Below are positions 62,087-64,000 of a stretch of DNA of 64,000 nt, piece after piece. The notes under the pieces were generated by a model, which was not told the DNA's origin, did not search any database, and saw only the letters and a list, made by a program, of their open reading frames with translations. The position numbers and the translations under genes were made by a program. Location of the stretch: NCBI RefSeq assembly GCF_014282275.1, contig NZ_VFIA01000001.1, positions 248,001-312,000 of the forward strand. The letters run 5' to 3'. How positions within the stretch are numbered: the stretch's first letter is position 1; every line of letters begins with the position of its first letter. Origin of the DNA: Spirosoma utsteinense (GTDB lineage: Bacteria; Bacteroidota; Bacteroidia; Cytophagales; Spirosomataceae).

Positions 62087-62457
62087 GGGGACGACCGGAA
62101 TTGACAGCTTGCAGAGGTCGCGTGTAAGCATGCCGGGAGTTGACGGTATTTCCCGCCCAAACAAATCGTCAAAACAATAACTGGCGAATATAACTACGCC
62201 ATGGCTGCCTAATCCGGAGGATTAAGCAATAGCCATTGTCTCCCCGGCCTACGTGCTGCTGGCTGGATCAGGAGGCATCGACTCGCAGCGCTGGCTCAGT
62301 TTATGGTGTTAACGGCTGAGTGAGACACAAGCACATACGGATGAGGGTTGGCCTGCCGCGAGCCTGCCCGATTCCCGACAATCCCAATCGCGGCTAAGCA
62401 TGTAGAAGGCACGACGGGTTCCTTGACTGGACGAGAGTTCGAATCTCTCCGTCTCCA
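62087..62457 (+). ncRNA. ssrA: tmRNA with tag GEYNYAMAA
   Basis: The 5' GGGGACG (62087-62093) pairs with CGTCTCC near the 3' end (62450-62456, one G-U). The T arm with loop TTCGAAT is at 62433-62449. The tag frame starts with the resume codon GGC at 62183 and reads G-E-Y-N-Y-A-M-A-A, then TAA at 62210-62212; this ending resembles other Bacteroidota tags. CCA is not fully encoded (A57 then CAA) and would be added later. It rescues stalled ribosomes and tags proteins for proteolysis. Confidence 0.93.
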
Positions 62458-62467
62458 CAAAATTCCG

Positions 62468-62504
62468 AAACCCCCGAAATCAGATTGATTTCAGGGGTTT
62501 TTTT
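62468..62504 (+). terminator. Terminator of tmRNA
   Basis: A stem of about 12 bp with one mismatch (ACCCCCGAAATCA/TGATTTCAGGGGT) and a 3-base loop, then seven T. Confidence 0.88.
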
Positions 62505-62903
62505 CTACCCGAACATGTTGATAAGAAAAGCAAGATCTTGCTCTTCAGCGTCTATGTTTCGGTGCTCAGCCTGACCACCCCGCGCCACGAACGTATCCAC
62601 TTGGTTGAAGTAAAACCATATGTTTAAGTAGATTATTCGTTGTTTCGCTGGCATACTTGTCGATGGATGGTTAGTGCTGAGTTAATAATTTCATCGTTAA
62701 GTCGTTAACCCATCAATCCGGCTTGCCTTGTGCCCGATCGTTGGCAGGGCTCCAGGCATCTTCGCCAGTGCTATCGGATACCAACGGATAGTCCTGCATT
62801 TGGCTGGTACGGATTCAGGTCATAATTTAACCGCAGCGTGTTCCGTCTCCTCAAAACAACCCGGGCCGGGCGGACAATTTGTCGGCATTTTTGTTATCCA
62901 TTC
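62505..62903. other. Gene-free stretch between tmRNA and AlbA_2 gene
   Basis: I see no gene, repeat or RNA in this stretch. It may hold the promoter of the AlbA_2 gene, but no exact TAnnTTTG box is present. Confidence 0.5.
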
Positions 62904-63530
62904 ATGACCCGTAACCAACTCGATGACCTGATTGCACAGGGTGAAAGTACCCGGCTGGAGTTCAAACGTTCGATCTCGGCTGCCCATCGTATTGCCCGCA
63001 CGCTGGTGGCCTTTGCCAACACCGCCGGTGGAACGCTTCTGATTGGTGTAGCCGACAACGGGACCATTACGGGGGTAGCGTCGGAAAGCCGCGAAATGTA
63101 CAAGATCGAAGAAGCAACCGACCGCCTGGCCGATCCAGCCCTTTCAATATCGTATGAAACAATATCGCCCGATGGCCGTAAGGTGCTCATCATCAGGGTA
63201 GAAGAAAGTATTGAAAAGCCGCATTACGCCATGGATGAAACCGGTAAGCGCACCATCTATGTCCGGGCCAAAGATAAATCGGTGCCGACAAGTAAGCTAA
63301 TCATTGCGCCCGCAACCGCTGTGGCACCCCTGCTGAAGTCGCCAGTGGCCCGAACGCTGATTCTGTACCTACGCCGGAATGACGATATAACCGCCGAGAA
63401 ATATGCGAAGCTGATCAACGTGTCCGCTTACCGGGCAGGGAAGCTCCTGACCGAATTCGCTGAGCAGGGTCTGCTGCTGCTGATCAATAAGTCGAGACCG
63501 GTCCGGTACGCGCTGAAGCTGGCCGAATGA
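62904..63530 (+). CDS. AlbA_2 (Schlafen-like) putative DNA-binding protein
   Basis: About 208 residues: an AlbA_2 domain (LDDLIAQGESTRLEFKRSI at the start, AFANTAGGTLLIGVADNGTITGV, VLIIRVEESIEKPHYA, TIYVRAKDKSVPTSKLI) and a C-terminal winged-helix-like tail (DDITAEKYAKLINVSAYRAGKLLTEFAEQGLLLLI). The domain is shared by bacterial regulators and by some Schlafen-like nucleases; no catalytic acidic set is evident here. The start at 62904 (MTRNQLDD) matches the family; an upstream ATG at 62838 adds 22 odd residues. Confidence 0.87.
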   Translation: MTRNQLDDLIAQGESTRLEFKRSISAAHRIARTLVAFANTAGGTLLIGVADNGTITGVASESREMYKIEEATDRLADPALSISYETISPDGRKVLIIRVEESIEKPHYAMDETGKRTIYVRAKDKSVPTSKLIIAPATAVAPLLKSPVARTLILYLRRNDDITAEKYAKLINVSAYRAGKLLTEFAEQGLLLLINKSRPVRYALKLAE

Positions 63531-63580
63531 TGGTTGTCGGTAGCTAACTATGCCCAATCCTTACGAACTTTGCGGTCGAT

Positions 63581-64000
63581 ATGAGTTTGCAACAGCCAAT
63601 TACCAAAGAAACAATTACTGAATTCTTCGCCGGTTTGCAGGACCGGATCTGTCGGGCACTGGAAGAGGCCGACGGTGTCGGAACCTTCCGGGAGGACGCC
63701 TGGGAACGGCCCGGTGGGGGCGGGGGGCGTTCGCGGACAATGGTCAACGGGGCCGTGATCGAAAAAGGGGGAGTAGGGTATTCGGTGGTGCACGGCGAAG
63801 CTACAGAAGCCACGCTGCGTTCCCTTAATCTGAATGAGCCAGCCGAATTTTATGCCACCGGTGTGTCTATCGTGCTGCACCCGCGCAACCCCATGGTGCC
63901 TATCATCCACATGAACGTCCGGTATTTCGAGATGAGCACCGGCCACAACTGGTTTGGGGGCGGCATCGACCTGACACCCCACTACGTCGTGGACGAAGAT
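63581..64000 (+). CDS. hemF: Oxygen-dependent coproporphyrinogen III oxidase, 3' end cut off
   Basis: The first 140 residues are present and the frame stays open to the window edge. HemF signatures are clear: GTFREDAWERPGGGGGRSR, VIEKGGVGYSVVHGE, ATGVSIVLHPRNPMVPIIHMNVRYFE and NWFGGGIDLTPHYV. The enzyme decarboxylates coproporphyrinogen III in haem synthesis and needs oxygen. The full protein should be about 300 residues. An imperfect GAACTTTG box lies seven bases before the start codon, again a very short leader. Confidence 0.95.
   Translation, partial: MSLQQPITKETITEFFAGLQDRICRALEEADGVGTFREDAWERPGGGGGRSRTMVNGAVIEKGGVGYSVVHGEATEATLRSLNLNEPAEFYATGVSIVLHPRNPMVPIIHMNVRYFEMSTGHNWFGGGIDLTPHYVVDED

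Overview
The window looks like a chromosomal segment of a Bacteroidota bacterium of the order Cytophagales, most like Spirosoma and its relatives. Supporting signs are type IX secretion (T9SS) proteins (PorD, a PorE-type protein, a C-terminal sorting domain), a Rho factor with a very long disordered N-terminal insert, the short Bacteroidota-type RNA polymerase omega subunit, promoters with a TAnnTTTG -7 box, and a tmRNA whose tag reads GEYNYAMAA. The genus is inferred; no 16S gene is present. There is no insertion sequence, CRISPR array, phage gene or ordinary tRNA. The genes look mainly housekeeping, with a few accessory blocks.

Layout. 0.1-3 kb: an M16 protease ending in nested terminators. 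3-9.4 kb: a six-gene minus-strand operon encoding a TolC/HlyD/ABC efflux machine and a LytS/LytTR two-component system. 9.6-16.6 kb: small stress and metabolic genes (CsbD, flavin monooxygenase, DUF2147, thioesterase, M3 peptidase, YceI, DUF4494). 16.7-23.6 kb: a plus-strand metal (probably copper) island with an HYC_CC_PP protein, a TonB-dependent receptor, an HMA-AraC fusion regulator, a cysteine-rich four-helix copper protein, a CECC beta-propeller, a Met/His-rich outer-membrane protein and a secreted HMA protein. 23.6-31.9 kb: hydrolases, a WYL regulator, a sterol desaturase family enzyme and rho with its long leader. 32-34.8 kb: coaX, an outer-membrane protein and lptC. 34.9-44.5 kb: SCO/cytochrome c, recN, porD, coaBC, rpoZ, bamD, a T9SS cargo protein and an OstA-like protein, all on the minus strand. 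44.5-48.7 kb: tilS and a PorE-like OmpA protein preceded by duplicated sigma-54-like boxes. 48.8-56.8 kb: two SDRs, DinB, a three-gene ligase/amidotransferase cluster of unknown product, an IPNS-like oxygenase and a chromate transporter. 56.9-59.9 kb: cobT-cobS-cobC plus a DUF6580 membrane protein. 60-64 kb: a hydrolase, an orphan protein, tmRNA, an AlbA_2 protein and the start of hemF, cut by the window edge.

The parts most likely to hold undescribed biology are the ligase trio at 50978-54300 (GCS2-type ligase, class I glutamine amidotransferase, ATP-grasp-like protein), the metal island with its one-protein metal-sensing regulator, and the duplicated sigma-54-like element before the PorE-like gene. 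The window is also rich in long near-perfect palindromes at gene ends. Several envelope genes have a -7 box only a few bases before the start codon, suggesting very short or absent leaders.
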